This document shows positions 24,421-40,949 of a stretch of DNA of 64,000 nt, piece by piece. How positions within the stretch are numbered: position 1 is the stretch's first letter; every line of letters begins with the position of its first letter. A program made the position numbers and the translations under genes. The notes under the pieces were generated by a model. That model ran no database searches, was not told where the DNA came from, and worked only from the letters and a program-made list of their open reading frames with translations. This DNA is from Stictocephala bisonia (Eukaryota > Arthropoda > Insecta > Hemiptera > Membracidae): contig JAQJVL010000522.1 of assembly GCA_035578905.1 (NCBI GenBank), forward strand, positions 1-64,000, read 5' to 3'.

Positions 24421-27400
24421 ACTGAGGGAGGATATTACCTAATGAGCTTATACTTTGATTGACGAGTGACTAAGGGAGGATATTACCTAACGAGCTTTTA
24501 CATTGATTGACGAGTGACTGAGGGAGGATATTACCTAACGAGCCTTTACATTGATTGACGAGTGACTGAGGGAGGATATTACCAAATGAGCTTTTAGATT
24601 GATTGACGAGTGACTGAGGGAGGATAATACCTAATGAGCTTATACTTTGATTGACGAGTGACTGAGGGAGGATATTACCGAATGAGCTTATACTTTGATT
24701 GACGAGTGACTGAGGGAGGATATTACCTAATGAGCTTATACTTTGATTGACGAGTGACTGAGGGAGGATATTACCTACCGAGCTTTTACATTGATTGACG
24801 AGTGACTGACGGAGGATATTACCTAACGAGCCTTTACATTGATTGACGAGTGACTGAGGGAGGATATTACCTAATGAGCTTATACTTTGATTGACGACTG
24901 ACCGAGGGAGGATATTACCTAACGAGCTTTTACATTGATTGACGAGTGACTGAGGGAGGATATTACCAAACGAGCTTTTACATTGATTGACGAGTGACTG
25001 AGGGAGGATAATACCTAATGAGCTTATACTTTGATTGACGAGTGACTGAGGGAGGATATTACCTAACGAGCTTTTACATTGATTGACGTGTGACCGAGGG
25101 AGGATATTACCTAACGAGCCTTTACATTGATTGACGAGTGACTGAGGGAGGATATTACCTAATGAGCTTATACTTTGATTGACGAGTGACTGAGGGAGGA
25201 TATTACCTAATAAGCTTATACTTTGATTGACGAGTGACTGAGGGAGGATATTACCTAATGAGCTTATACTTTGATTGACGAGTGACTGAGGGAGGATATT
25301 ACCTACCGAGCTTTTACATTGATTGGCGAGTGACTGACGGAGGATATTACCTAACGAGCCTTTACATTGATTGACGAGTGACTGAGGGAGGATATTACCT
25401 AATAAGCTTATACTTTGATTGACAACTGACCGAGGGAGGATATTACCTAACGAGCTTTTACATTGATTGACGAGTGACTGAGGGAGGATATTACCAAACG
25501 AGCTTTTACATTGATTGACGAGTGACTGAGGGAGGATAATACCTAATGAGCTTATACTTTGATTGACGAGTGACTGAGGGAGGATATTACCTAACGAGCT
25601 TTTACATTGATTGACGTGTGACCGAGGGAGGATATTACCTAACGAGCCTTTACATTGATTGACGAGTGACTGAGGGAGGATAGTACCTAATGAGCTTATA
25701 CTTTGATTGACGAGTGACTGAGGGAGGATATTATCTAACGAGCTTTTACATTGATTGACGAGTGACTGAGGGAGGATATTACCTAACGAGCTTTTACATT
25801 GATTGACGAGTGACTGAGGGAGGATATTACCTAACGAGCTTTTACATTGATTGACGAGTGACTGAGGGAGGATATTACCCAACGAGCTTTTACATTGATT
25901 GACGAGTGACTGAGGGAGGATATTACCTAATGAGCTTATACTTTGATTGACGAGTGACTGAGGGAGGATATTACCTAACGAGCTTTTACATTGATTGACG
26001 AGTGACTGAGGGAGGATAATACCTAATGAGCTTATACTTTGATTGACGAGTGACTGAGGGAGGATATTACCTAACGAGCTTTTACATTGATTGACGTGTG
26101 ACCGAGGGAGGATATTACCTAACGAGCCTTTACATTGATTGACGAGTGACTGAGGGAGGATATTACCTAATGAGCTTATACTTTGATTGACGAGTGAGTG
26201 AGGGAGGATATTACCTAACGAGCTTTTACATTGATTGACGAGTAACTGAGGGAGGATATTACCTAATGAGCTTATACTTTGATTGACGAGTGACTGAGGG
26301 AGGATAATACCTAATGAGCTTATACTTTGATTGACGAGTGACTGAGGGAGGATATTACCTAATGAGCTTATACTTTGATTGACGAGTGACTGAGGGAGGA
26401 TATTACCTAATGAGCTTATACTTTGATTGACGAGTGACTGAGGGAGGATATTACCTACCGAGCTTTTACATTGATTGATGAGTGACTGACGGAGGATATT
26501 ACCTAACGAGCCTTTACATTGATTGACGAGTGACTGAGGGAGGATATTACCTAATGAGCTTATACTTTGATTGACGACTGACCGAGGGAGGATATTACCT
26601 AACGAGCTTTTACATTGATTGACGAGTGACTGAGGGAGGATATTACCAAACGAGCTTTTACATTGATTGACGAGTGACTGAGGGAGGATAATACCTAATG
26701 AGCTTATACTTTGATTGACGAGTGACTGAGGGAGGATATTACCTAACGAGCTTTTACATTGATTGACGTGTGACCGAGGGAGGATATTACCTAACGAGCC
26801 TTTACATTGATTGACGAGTGACTGAGGGAGGATATTACCTAATGAGCTTATACTTTGATTGACGAGTGACTGAGGGAGGATATTACCTAATAAGCTTATA
26901 CTTTGATTGACGAGTGACTGAGGGAGGATATTACCTAATGAGCTTATACTTTGATTGACGAGTGACTGAGGGAGGATATTACCTAACGAGCTTTTACATT
27001 GATTGACGAGTGACTGACGGAGGATATTACCTAACGAGCCTTTACATTGATTGACGAGTGACTGAGGGAGGATATTACCTAATAAGCTTATACTTTGATT
27101 GACAACTGACCGAGGGAGGATATTACCTAACGAGCTTTTACATTGATTGACGAGTGACTGAGGGAGGATATTACCAAACGAGCTTTTACATTGATTGACG
27201 AGTGACTGAGGGAGGATAATACCTAATGAGCTTATACTTTGATTGACGAGTGACTGAGGGAGGATATTACCTAACGAGCTTTTACATTGATTGACGTGTG
27301 ACCGAGGGAGGATATTACCTAACGAGCCTTTACATTGATTGACGAGTGACTGAGGGAGGATATTACCTAATGAGCTTATACTTTGATTGACGAGTGACTG

Positions 27401-30400
27401 AGGGAGGATATTATCTAACGAGCTTTTACATTGATTGACAAGTGACTGAGGGAGGATATTACCTAACGAGCTTTTACATTGATTGACGAGTGACTGAGGG
27501 AGGATATTACCTAACGAGCTTTTACATTGATTGACGAGTGACTGAGGGAGGATATTACCCAACGAGCTTTTACATTGATTGACGAGTGACTGAGGGAGGA
27601 TATTACCTAATGAGCTTATACTTTGATTGACGAGTGACTGAGGGAGGATATTACCTAACGAGCTTTTACATTGATTGACGAGTGACTGAGGGAGGATAAT
27701 ACCTAATGAGCTTATACTTTGATTGACGAGTGACTGAGGGAGGATATTACCTAACGAGCTTTTACATTGATTGACGTGTGACCGAGGGAGGATATTACCT
27801 AACGAGCCTTTACATTGATTGACGAGTGACTGAGGGAGGATATTACCTAATGAGCTTATACTTTGATTGACGAGTGACTGAGGGAGGATATTATCTAACG
27901 AGCTTTTACATTGATTGACGAGTGACTGAGGGAGGATATTACCTAACGAGCTTTTACATTGATTGACGAGTGACTGAGGGAGGATATTACCTAACGAGCT
28001 TTTACATTGATTGACGAGTGACTGAGGGAGGATATTACCCAACGAGCTTTTACATTGATTGACAAGTGACTGAGGGAGGATATTACCTAATGAGCTTATA
28101 CTTTGATTGACGAGTGACTGAGGGAGGATATTACCTAACGAGCTTTTACATTGATTGACGAATGACTGAGGGAGGATATTACCTAATGAGCTTATACTTT
28201 GATTGACGAAAGACTGAGGGAGGATATTACCTAACGAGCTTTTACATTGATTGACGAGTGACTGAGGGAGGATATTACCTAACGAGCTTTTACATTGATT
28301 GACGAGTGACCAAGGGAGGATAATACCTAACGAGCTTTTTCATTGATTGACGAGTGACTGAGGGAGGATATTACGTAATGAGCTTATACTTTGATTGACG
28401 AGTGACTGAGGGAGGATATTACCTAACGAGCTTTTACATTGATTGACGAGTGACTGAGGGAGGATATTACCTAACGAGCTTTTACATTGATTGACGAGTG
28501 AATGAGGGAGGATTTTACCTAACGAGCTTTTACATTGATTGACGAGTGACTGAGGGAGGATATAACCTAACGAGCTTTTACATTGATTGACGAGTGACTG
28601 AGGGAGGATATTACCTAACGAGCTTTTACATTGATTGACGAGTGACTGAGGGAGGATATTACCCAACGAGCTTTTACATTGATTGACGAGTAACTGAGGG
28701 AGGTTATTACCTAATGAGCTTATACTTTGATTGACGAGTGACTGAGGGAGGATATTACCTAACGAGCTTTTACATTGATTGACGAGTGACTAAGGGAGGA
28801 TATTACCTAACGAGCTTTTACATTGATTGACGAATGACTGAGGGAGGATATTACCTAATGAGCTTATACTTTGATTGACGAGTGACTAAGGGAGGATATT
28901 ACCTAACGAGCTTTTACATTGATTGACGAGTGACTGAGGGAGGATATTACCTAACGAGCCTTTACATTAATTGACGAGTGACTGAGGGAGGATATTACCA
29001 AATGAGCTTTTACATTGATTGACGAGTGACTGAGGGAGGATAATACCTAATGAGCTTATACTTTGATTGACGAGTGACTGAGGGAGGATATTACCTAATG
29101 AGCTTATACTTTGATTGACGAGTGACTGAGGGAGGATATTACCTAATGAGCTTATACTTTGATTGACGAGTGACTGAGGGAGGATATTACCTACCGAGCT
29201 TTTACATTGATTGACGAGTGACTGACGGAGGATATTACCTAACGAGCCTTTACATTGATTGACGAGTGACTGAGGGAGGATATTACCTAATGAGCTTATA
29301 CTTTGATTGACGACTGACCAAGGGAGGATATTACCTAACGAGCTTTTACATTGATTGACGAGTGACTGAGGGAGGATATTACCAAACGAGCTTTTACATT
29401 GATTGACGAGTGACTGAGGGAGGATAATACCTAATGAGCTTATACTTTGATTGACGAGTGACTGAGGGAGGATATTACCTAACGAGCTTTTACATTGATT
29501 GACGTGTGACCGAGGGAGGATATTACCTAACGAGCCTTTACATTGATTGACGAGTGACTGAGGGAGGATATTACCTAATGAGCTTATACTTTGATTGACG
29601 AGTGACTGAGGGAGGATATTACCTAATAAGCTTATACTTTGATTGACGAGTGACTGAGGGAGGATATTACCTAATGAGCTTATACTTTGATTGACGAGTG
29701 ACTGAGGGAGGATATTACCTACCGAGCTTTTACATTGATTGACGAGTGACTGACGGAGGATATTACCTAACGAGCCTTTACATTGATTGACGAGTGACTG
29801 AGGGAGGATATTACCTAATAAGCTTATACTTTGATTGACAACTGACCGAGGGAGGATATTACCTAACGAGTTTTTACATTAATTGACGAGTGACTGAGGG
29901 AGGATATTACCAAACGAGCTTTTACATTGATTGACGAGTGACTGAGGGAGGATAATACCTAATGAGCTTATACTTTGATTGACGAGTGACTGAGGGAGGA
30001 TATTACCTAACGAGCTTTTACATTGATTGACGTGTGACCGAGGGAGGATATTACCTAACGAGCCTTTACATTGATTGACGAGTGACTGAGGGAGGATATT
30101 ACCTAATGAGCTTATACTTTGATTGACGAGTGACTGAGGGAGGATATTATCTAACGAGCTTTTACATTGATTGACGAGTGACTGAGGGAGGATATTACCT
30201 AACGAGCTTTTACATTGATTGACGAGTGACTGAGGGAGGATATTACCTAACGAGCTTTTACATTGATTGACGAGTGACTGAGGGAGGATATTACCCAACG
30301 AGCTTTTACATTGATTGACGAGTGACTGAGGGAGGATATTACCTAATGAGCTTATACTTTGATTGACGAGTGACTGAGGGAGGATATTACCTAACGAGCT

Positions 30401-33400
30401 TTTACATTGATTGACGAGTGACTGAGGGAGGATAATACCTAATGAGCTTATACTTTGATTGACGAGTGACTGAGGGAGGATATTACCTAACGAGCTTTTA
30501 CATTGATTGACGTGTGACCGAGGGAGGATATTACCTAACGAGCCTTTACATTGATTGACGAGTGACTGAGGGAGGATATTACCTAATGAGCTTATACTTT
30601 GATTGACGAGTGACTGAGGGAGGATATTATCTAACGAGCTTTTACATTGATTGACGAGTGACTGAGGGAGGATATTACCTAACGAGCTTTTACATTGATT
30701 GACGAGTGACTGAGGGAGGATATTACCTAACGAGCTTTTACATTGATTGACGAGTGACTGAGGGAGGATATTACCCAACGAGCTTTTACATTGATTGACA
30801 AGTGACTGAGGGAGGATATTACCTAATGAGCTTATACTTTAATTGACGAGTGACTGAGGGAGGATATTACCTAACGAGCTTTTACATTGATTGACGAATG
30901 ACTGAGGGAGGATATTACCTAATGAGCTTATACTTTGATTGACGAAAGACTGAGGGAGGATATTACCTAACGAGCTTTTACATTGATTGACGAGTGACTG
31001 AGGGAGGATATTACCTAACGAGCTTTTACATTGATTGACGAGTGACCAAGGGAGGATAATACCTAACGAGCTTTTTCATTGATTGACGAGTGACTGAGGG
31101 AGGATATTACGTAATGAGCTTATACTTTGATTGACGAGTGACTGAGGGAGGATATTACCTAACGAGCTTTTACATTGATTGACGAGTGACTGAGGGAGGA
31201 TATTACCTAACGAGCTTTTACATTGATTGACGAGTGAATGAGGGAGGATTTTACCTAACGAGCTTTTACATTGATTGACGAGTGACTGAGGGAGGATATT
31301 ACCTAACGAGCTTTTACATTGATTGACGAGTGACTGAGGGAGGATATTACCTAACGAGCTTTTACATTGATTGACGAGTGACTGAGGGAGGATATTACCC
31401 AACGAGCTTTTACATTGATTGACGAGTAACTGAGGGAGGTTATTACCTAATGAGCTTATACTTTGATTGACGAGTGACTGAGGGAGGATATTACCTAACG
31501 AGCTTTTACATTGATTGACGAGTGACTAAGGGAGGATATTACCTAACGAGCTTTTACATTGATTGACGAATGACTGAGGGAGGATATTACCTAACGAGCT
31601 TTTACATTGATTGACGAGTGACTGAGGGAGGATAATACCTAATGAGCTTATACTTTGATTGACGAGTGACTGAGGGAGGATATTACCTAACGAGCTTTTA
31701 CATTGATTGACGTGTGACCGAGGGAGGATATTACCTAACGAGCCTTTACATTGATTGACGAGTGACTGAGGGAGGATATTACCTAATGAGCTTATACTTT
31801 GATTGACGAGTGACTGAGGGAGGATATTATCTAACGAGCTTTTACATTGATTGACGAGTGACTGAGGGAGGATATTACCTAACGAGCTTTTACATTGATT
31901 GACGAGTGACTGAGGGAGGATATTACCTAACGAGCTTTTACATTGATTGACGAGTGACTGAGGGAGGATATTACCCAACGAGCTTTTACATTGATTGACG
32001 AGTGACTGAGGGAGGATATTACCTAATGAGCTTATACTTTGATTGACGAGTGACTGAGGGAGGATATTACCTAACGAGCTTTTACATTGATTGACGAATG
32101 ACTGTGGGAGGATATTACCTAACGAGCTTTTACATTGATTGACGAGTGACTGAGGGAGGATAATACCTAACGAGCTTTCACATTGATTGACGAGTGACCG
32201 AGGGAGGATATTACCTAACGAGCTTTTACATTGATTGACAAGTGACTGAGGGAGGATATTACCTAATGAGCTTATACTTTGATTGACGAGTGACTGAGGG
32301 AGGATATTACCCAACGAGCTTTTACATTGATTGACGAGTGACTGAGGGAGGATATTACCTAATGAGCTTATACTTTGATTGACGAAAGACTGAGGGAGGA
32401 TATTACCTAACGAGCTTTTACATTGATTGACGAGTGACTGAGGGAGGATATTACCTAACGAGCCTTTACATTAATTGACGAGTGACTGAGGGAGGATATT
32501 ACCAAATGAGCTTTTACATTGATTGACGAGTGACTGAGGGAGGATAATACCTAATGAGCTTATACTTTGATTGACGAGTGACTGAGGGAGGATATTACCT
32601 AATGAGCTTATACTTTGATTGACGAGTGACTGAGGGAGGATATTACCTAATGAGCTTATACTTTGATTGACGAGTGACTGAGGGAGGATATTACCTACCG
32701 AGCTTTTACATTGATTGACGAGTGACTGACGGAGGATATTACCTAACGAGCCTTTACATTGATTGACGAGTGACTGAGGGAGGATATTACCTAATGAGCT
32801 TATACTTTGATTGACGACTGACCAAGGGAGGATATTACCTAACGAGCTTTTACATTGATTGACGAGTGACTGAGGGAGGATATTACCAAACGAGCTTTTA
32901 CATTGATTGACGAGTGACTGAGGGAGGATAATACCTAATGAGCTTATACTTTGATTGACGAGTGACTGAGGGAGGATATTACCTAACGAGCTTTTACATT
33001 GATTGACGTGTGACCGAGGGAGGATATTACCTAACGAGCCTTTACATTGATTGACGAGTGACTGAGGGAGGATATTACCTAATGAGCTTATACTTTGATT
33101 GACGAGTGACTGAGGGAGGATATTACCTAATAAGCTTATACTTTGATTGACGAGTGACTGAGGGAGGATATTACCTAATGAGCTTATACTTTGATTGACG
33201 AGTGACTGAGGGAGGATATTACCTACCGAGCTTTTACATTGATTGACGAGTGACTGACGGAGGATATTACCTAACGAGCCTTTACATTGATTGACGAGTG
33301 ACTGAGGGAGGATATTACCTAATAAGCTTATACTTTGATTGACAACTGACCGAGGGAGGATATTACCTAACGAGTTTTTACATTAATTGACGAGTGACTG

Positions 33401-36400
33401 AGGGAGGATATTACCAAACGAGCTTTTACATTGATTGACGAGTGACTGAGGGAGGATAATACCTAATGAGCTTATACTTTGATTGACGAGTGACTGAGGG
33501 AGGATATTACCTAACGAGCTTTTACATTGATTGACGTGTGACCGAGGGAGGATATTACCTAACGAGCCTTTACATTGATTGACGAGTGACTGAGGGAGGA
33601 TATTACCTAATGAGCTTATACTTTGATTGACGAGTGACTGAGGGAGGATATTATCTAACGAGCTTTTACATTGATTGACGAGTGACTGAGGGAGGATATT
33701 ACCTAACGAGCTTTTACATTGATTGACGAGTGACTGAGGGAGGATATTACCTAACGAGCTTTTACATTGATTGACGAGTGACTGAGGGAGGATATTACCC
33801 AACGAGCTTTTACATTGATTGACGAGTGACTGAGGGAGGATATTACCTAATGAGCTTATACTTTGATTGACGAGTGACTGAGGGAGGATATTACCTAACG
33901 AGCTTTTACATTGATTGACGAGTGACTGAGGGAGGATAATACCTAATGAGCTTATACTTTGATTGACGAGTGACTGAGGGAGGATATTACCTAACGAGCT
34001 TTTACATTGATTGACGTGTGACCGAGGGAGGATATTACCTAACGAGCCTTTACATTGATTGACGAGTGACTGAGGGAGGATATTACCTAATGAGCTTATA
34101 CTTTGATTGACGAGTGACTGAGGGAGGATATTATCTAACGAGCTTTTACATTGATTGACGAGTGACTGAGGGAGGATATTACCTAACGAGCTTTTACATT
34201 GATTGACGAGTGACTGAGGGAGGATATTACCTAACGAGCTTTTACATTGATTGACGAGTGACTGAGGGAGGATATTACCCAACGAGCTTTTACATTGATT
34301 GACAAGTGACTGAGGGAGGATATTACCTAATGAGCTTATACTTTAATTGACGAGTGACTGAGGGAGGATATTACCTAACGAGCTTTTACATTGATTGACG
34401 AATGACTGAGGGAGGATATTACCTAATGAGCTTATACTTTGATTGACGAAAGACTGAGGGAGGATATTACCTAACGAGCTTTTACATTGATTGACGAGTG
34501 ACTGAGGGAGGATATTACCTAACGAGCTTTTACATTGATTGACGAGTGACCAAGGGAGGATAATACCTAACGAGCTTTTTCATTGATTGACGAGTGACTG
34601 AGGGAGGATATTACGTAATGAGCTTATACTTTGATTGACGAGTGACTGAGGGAGGATATTACCTAACGAGCTTTTACATTGATTGACGAGTGACTGAGGG
34701 AGGATATTACCTAACGAGCTTTTACATTGATTGACGAGTGAATGAGGGAGGATTTTACCTAACGAGCTTTTACATTGATTGACGAGTGACTGAGGGAGGA
34801 TATTACCTAACGAGCTTTTACATTGATTGACGAGTGACTGAGGGAGGATATTACCTAACGAGCTTTTACATTGATTGACGAGTGACTGAGGGAGGATATT
34901 ACCCAACGAGCTTTTACATTGATTGACGAGTAACTGAGGGAGGTTATTACCTAATGAGCTTATACTTTGATTGACGAGTGACTGAGGGAGGATATTACCT
35001 AACGAGCTTTTACATTGATTGACGAGTGACTAAGGGAGGATATTACCTAACGAGCTTTTACATTGATTGACGAATGACTGAGGGAGGATATTACCTAACG
35101 AGCTTTTACATTGATTGACGAGTGACTGAGGGAGGATAATACCTAATGAGCTTATACTTTGATTGACGAGTGACTGAGGGAGGATATTACCTAACGAGCT
35201 TTTACATTGATTGACGTGTGACCGAGGGAGGATATTACCTAACGAGCCTTTACATTGATTGACGAGTGACTGAGGGAGGATATTACCTAATGAGCTTATA
35301 CTTTGATTGACGAGTGACTGAGGGAGGATATTATCTAACGAGCTTTTACATTGATTGACGAGTGACTGAGGGAGGATATTACCTAACGAGCTTTTACATT
35401 GATTGACGAGTGACTGAGGGAGGATATTACCTAACGAGCTTTTACATTGATTGACGAGTGACTGAGGGAGGATATTACCCAACGAGCTTTTACATTGATT
35501 GACGAGTGACTGAGGGAGGATATTACCTAATGAGCTTATACTTTGATTGACGAGTGACTGAGGGAGGATATTACCTAACGAGCTTTTACATTGATTGACG
35601 AATGACTGTGGGAGGATATTACCTAACGAGCTTTTACATTGATTGACGAGTGACTGAGGGAGGATAATACCTAACGAGCTTTCACATTGATTGACGAGTG
35701 ACCGAGGGAGGATATTACCTAACGAGCTTTTACATTGATTGACAAGTGACTGAGGGAGGATATTACCTAATGAGCTTATACTTTGATTGACGAGTGACTG
35801 AGGGAGGATATTACCTAACGAGCTTTTACATTGATTGACGAATGACTGAGGGAGGATATTACCTAATGAGCTTATACTTTGATTGACGAAAGACTGAGGG
35901 AGGATATTACCTAATGAGCTTTTACATTGATTGACGAGTGACTGAGGGAGGATATTACCTAACGAGCTTTTACATTGATTGACGAGTGACTGAGGGAGGA
36001 TATTACCCAACGAGCTTTTACATTGATTGACGAGTGACTGAGGGAGGATATTACCTAATGAGCTTATACTTTGATTGACGAGTGACTGAGGGAGGATATT
36101 ACCTAACGAGCTTTTACATTGATTGACGAATGACTGTGGGAGGATATTACCTAACGAGCTTTTACATTGATTGACGAGTGACTGAGGGAGGATAATACCT
36201 AACAAGCTTTCACATTGATTGACGAGTGACCGAGGGAGGATATTACCTAACGAGCTTTTACATTGATTGACAAGTGACTGAGGGAGGATATTACCTAATG
36301 AGCTTATACTTTGATTGACGAGTGACTGAGGGAGGATATTACCTAACGAGCTTTTACATTGATTGACGAATGACTGAGGGAGGATATTACCTAATGAGCT

Positions 36401-36969
36401 TATACTTTGATTGACGAAAGACTGAGGGAGGATATTACCTAACGAGCTTTTACATTGATTGACGAGTGACTGAGGGAGGATATTACCTAACGAGCTTTTA
36501 CATTGATTGACGAGTGACCAAGGGAGGATAATACCTAACGAGCTTTTTCATTGATTGACGAGTGACTGAGGGAGGATATTACGTAATGAGCTTATACTTT
36601 GATTGACGAGTGACTGAGGGAGGATATTACCTAACGAGCTTTTACATTGATTGACGAGTGACTGAGGGAGGATATTACCTAACAAGCTTTTACATTGATT
36701 GACGAGTGAATGACGGAGGATATTACCTAACGAGCTTTTACATTGATTGACGAGTGACTGAGGGAGGATATTACCTAACGAGCTTTTACATTGATTGACG
36801 AGTGACTGAGGGAGGATATTACCTAACGAGCTTTTACATTGATTGACGAGTGACTGAGGGAGGATATTACCTAACGAGCTTTTACATTGATTGACGAGTA
36901 ACTGAGGGAGGTTATTACCTAATGAGCTTATACTTTGATTGACGAGTGACTGAGGGAGGATATTACCTA

Positions 36970-39900
36970 ACGAGCTTTTACATTGATTGACGAGTGACTA
37001 AGGGAGGATATTACCTAACGAGCTTTTACATTGATTGACGAATGACTGAGGGAGGATATTACCTAACGAGCTTTTACATTGATTGACGAGTGACTGAGGG
37101 AGGATAATACCTAATGAGCTTATACTTTGATTGACGAGTGACTGAGGGAGGATATTACCTAACGAGCTTTTACATTGATTGACGAGTGACTGAGGGAGGA
37201 TATTACCTAATGAGCTTATACTTTGATTGACGAGTGACCGAAAGGGGATATTACCTAACAAGCTTTTACATTGATTGACGAGTGACTAAGGGAGGATATT
37301 ACCTAACGAGCTTTTACATTGATTGACGAATGACTGAGGGAGGATATTACCTAACGAGCTTTTACATTGATTGACGAGTGACTGAGGGAGGATATTACCT
37401 AATGAGCTTATACTTTGATTGACGAAAGACTGAGGGAGGATATTACCTAACGAGCTTTTACATTGATTGACGAGTGACTGAGGTACGATATTACCTAACG
37501 AGCTTTTACATTGATTGACGAGTGACTGAGGGAGGATATTACCTAATGAGCTTATACTTTGATTGACGAGTGACTGAGGGAGGATATTACCTAACGAGCT
37601 TTTACATTGATTGACGAGTGACTGAGGGAGGATGATACCTAACGAGCTTTTACATTGATTGACGAGTGACCGAGGGAGGATATTACCTAACGAGCTTTTA
37701 CATTGATTGACGAGTGACTGAGGGAGGATATTACCTAATGAGCATATACTTTGATTGACGAGTGACTGAGGGTGGATATTACCTAACGAGCTTTTACATT
37801 GATTGACGAGTGACTGAGGGAGGATATTACCTAACGAGCTTTTACGTTGATTGACGAGTGTCTGAGGGAGGATATTACCTAATGAGCTTATACTTTGATT
37901 GACGAGTGACTGAGGGAGGATATTACCTATTGAGCTTATACTTTGATTGACGAGTGACTGAGGGAGGATATTACCTAACGAGCTTTTACATTGATTGACG
38001 AGTGACTGAGGGAGGATATTACCTAACGAGCTTTTACATTGATTGACGAGTGACTGAGGGAGGATATTACCTAACGAGCTTTTACATTGATTGACGAGTG
38101 ACTGAGGGAGGATATTACCCAACGAGCTTTTACATTGATTGACGAGTGACTGAGTGAGGATATTACCTAATGAGCTTATACTTTGATTGACGAGTGACTG
38201 AGGGAGAATATTACCTAACGAGCTTTTACATTAAATGACGAATGACTGAGGGAGGATATTACCTAACGAGCTTTTACATTGATTGACGAGTGACTGAGGG
38301 AGGATAATACCTAACGAGCTTTTACATTGATTGACGAGTGACCAAGGGAGGATATTACCTAACGAGCTTTTACATTGATTGACGAGTGACTGAGGGAGGA
38401 TATTACCTAATGAGCTTATACTTTGATTGACGAGTGACTGAGGGAGGATATTACCTAACGAGCTTTTACATTGATTGACGAGTGACTGAGGTACGATATT
38501 ACCTAACGAGCTTTTACATTGATTGACGAGTGACTGAGGGAGGATATTACCTAATGAGCTTATACTTTGATTGACGAGTGACTAAGGGAGGATATTACCT
38601 AACGAGCTTTTACATTGATTGACGAGTGACTGAGGGAGGATATTATCTAACGAGCCTTTACATTGATTGACGAGTGACTGAGGGCGGATATTACCAAACG
38701 AGCTTTTACATTGATTGACGAGTGACTGAGGGAGGATAATATTTAATGAGCTTATACTTTGATTGACGAGTGACTGAGGGAGGATATTACCCAATGAGCT
38801 TATACTTTGATTGACGAGTGACTGAGGGAGGATATTACCTAACGAGCTTTTACATTGATTGACGAGTGACTGAGGGAGGATATTACCTAACGAGCCTTTA
38901 CATTGATTGACGAGTGACTGAGGGAGGATATTACCAAACGAGCTTTTACATTGATTGACGAGTGACTGAGGGAGGATATTACCTAACGAGCTTTTACATT
39001 GATTGACGAGTGACTGAGGGAGGATATTACCTAATGAGCTTATACTTTGATTGACGACTGACCGAGGGAGGATATTACCTAACGAGCTTTTACATTGATT
39101 GACGAGTGACTGAGGGAGGATATTACCAAACGAGCTTTTACATTGATTGACGAGTGACTGAGGGAGGATAATACCTAATGAGCTTATACTTTGATTGACG
39201 AGTGACTGAGGGAGGATATTACCTAACGAGCTTTTACATCGATTGACGTGTGACCGAGGGAGGATATTACCTAACGAGCCTTTACATTGATTGACGAGTG
39301 ACTGAGGGAGGATATTACCTAATGAGCTTATACTTTGATTGACGAGTGACTGAGGGAGGATATTACCTAACGAGCATTTACATTGATTGACGAGTGACTG
39401 AGGGAGGATATTACCTAACGAGCTTTTACATTGATTGACGAGTGACTGAGGGAGGATATTACCTAATGAGCTTATACTTTGATTGACGAGTGACTGAGGG
39501 AGGATATTACCTAATGAGCTTATACTTTGATTGACGAGTGACTGATGGAGGATATTACCTAACGAGCTTTTACATTAATTGACGAGTGACTGAGGGAGGA
39601 TATTACCTAACGAGCTTTTACATTGATTGACGAGTGACTGAGGGAGGATATTACCTAACGAGCTTTTACATTGATTGACGAGTGACTGAGGGAGGATATT
39701 ACTCAACGAGCTTTTACATTGATTGACGAGTGACTGAGGGAGGATATTACCTAATGAGCTTATACTTTGATTGACGAGTGACTGAGGGAGGATATTACCT
39801 AACGAGCTTTTACATTGATTGACGAATGACTGTGGGAGGATATTACCTAACGAGCTTTTACATTGATTGACGAGTGACTGAGGGAGGATAATACCTAACG

Positions 39901-40740
39901 AGCTTTTACATTGATTGACGAGTGACCGAGGGAGGATATTACCTAACGAGCTTTTACATTGATTGACAAGTGACTGAGGGAGGATATTACCTAATGAGCT
40001 TATACTTTGATTGACGAGTGACTGAGGGAGGATATTACCTAACGAGCTTTTACATTGATTGACGAATGACTGAGGGAGGATATTACCTAATGAGCTTATA
40101 CTTTGATTGACGAAAGACTGAGGGAGGATATTACCTAACGAGCTTTTACATTGATTGACGAGTGACTGAGGGAGGATATTACCTAACGAGCTTTTACATT
40201 GATTGACGAGTGACCAAGGGAGGATAATACCTAACGAGCTTTTTCATTGATTGACGAGTGACTGAGGGAGGATATTACGTAATTAGCTTATACTTTGATT
40301 GACGAGTGACTGAGGGAGGATATTACCTAACGAGCTTTTACATTGATTGACGAGTGACTGAGGGAGGATATTACCTAACGAGCTTTTACATTGATTGACG
40401 AGTGAATGAGGGAGGATATTACCTAACGAGCTTTTACATTGATTGACGAGTGACTGAGGGAGGATATTACCTAACGAGCTTTTACATTGATTGACGAGTG
40501 ACTGAGGGAGGATATTACCTAACGAGCTTTTACATTGATTGACGAGTGAATGAGGGAGGATATTACCCAACGAGCTTTTACATTGATTGACGAGTAACTG
40601 AGGGAGGTTATTACCTAATGAGCTTATACTTTGATTGACGAGTGACTGAGGGAGGATATTACCTAACGAGCTTTTACATTGATTGACGAGTGACTAAGGG
40701 AGGATATTACCTAACGAGCTTTTACATTGATTGACGAATG
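36970..40740. repeat. 3.8 kb segment, copy 2 of the pair
   Basis: Near-identical to 20650-24420. Copy-specific changes include CATTAAATGACG near 38231, GGGCGGATATT near 38683 and GATAATATTTAATG near 38735. Similarity breaks down at about 40755, just before the divergent right edge. Confidence 0.9.
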
Positions 40741-40949
40741 ACTGAGGGAGGATAATACCTAACGAGCTTTTACATTGATTGACGAGTGACTGAGGGAGGA
40801 TATTACCTAATGAGCTTTTACATTGATTGACGAGTGACTGAGGGAGGATAATACCTAACGAGCTTATACATTGATTGGCGAGTGACCGAGGGAGGATATT
40901 ACCCAATGAGCTTATACATTGATTGGCGAGTGACCGAAGGAGGATATTA

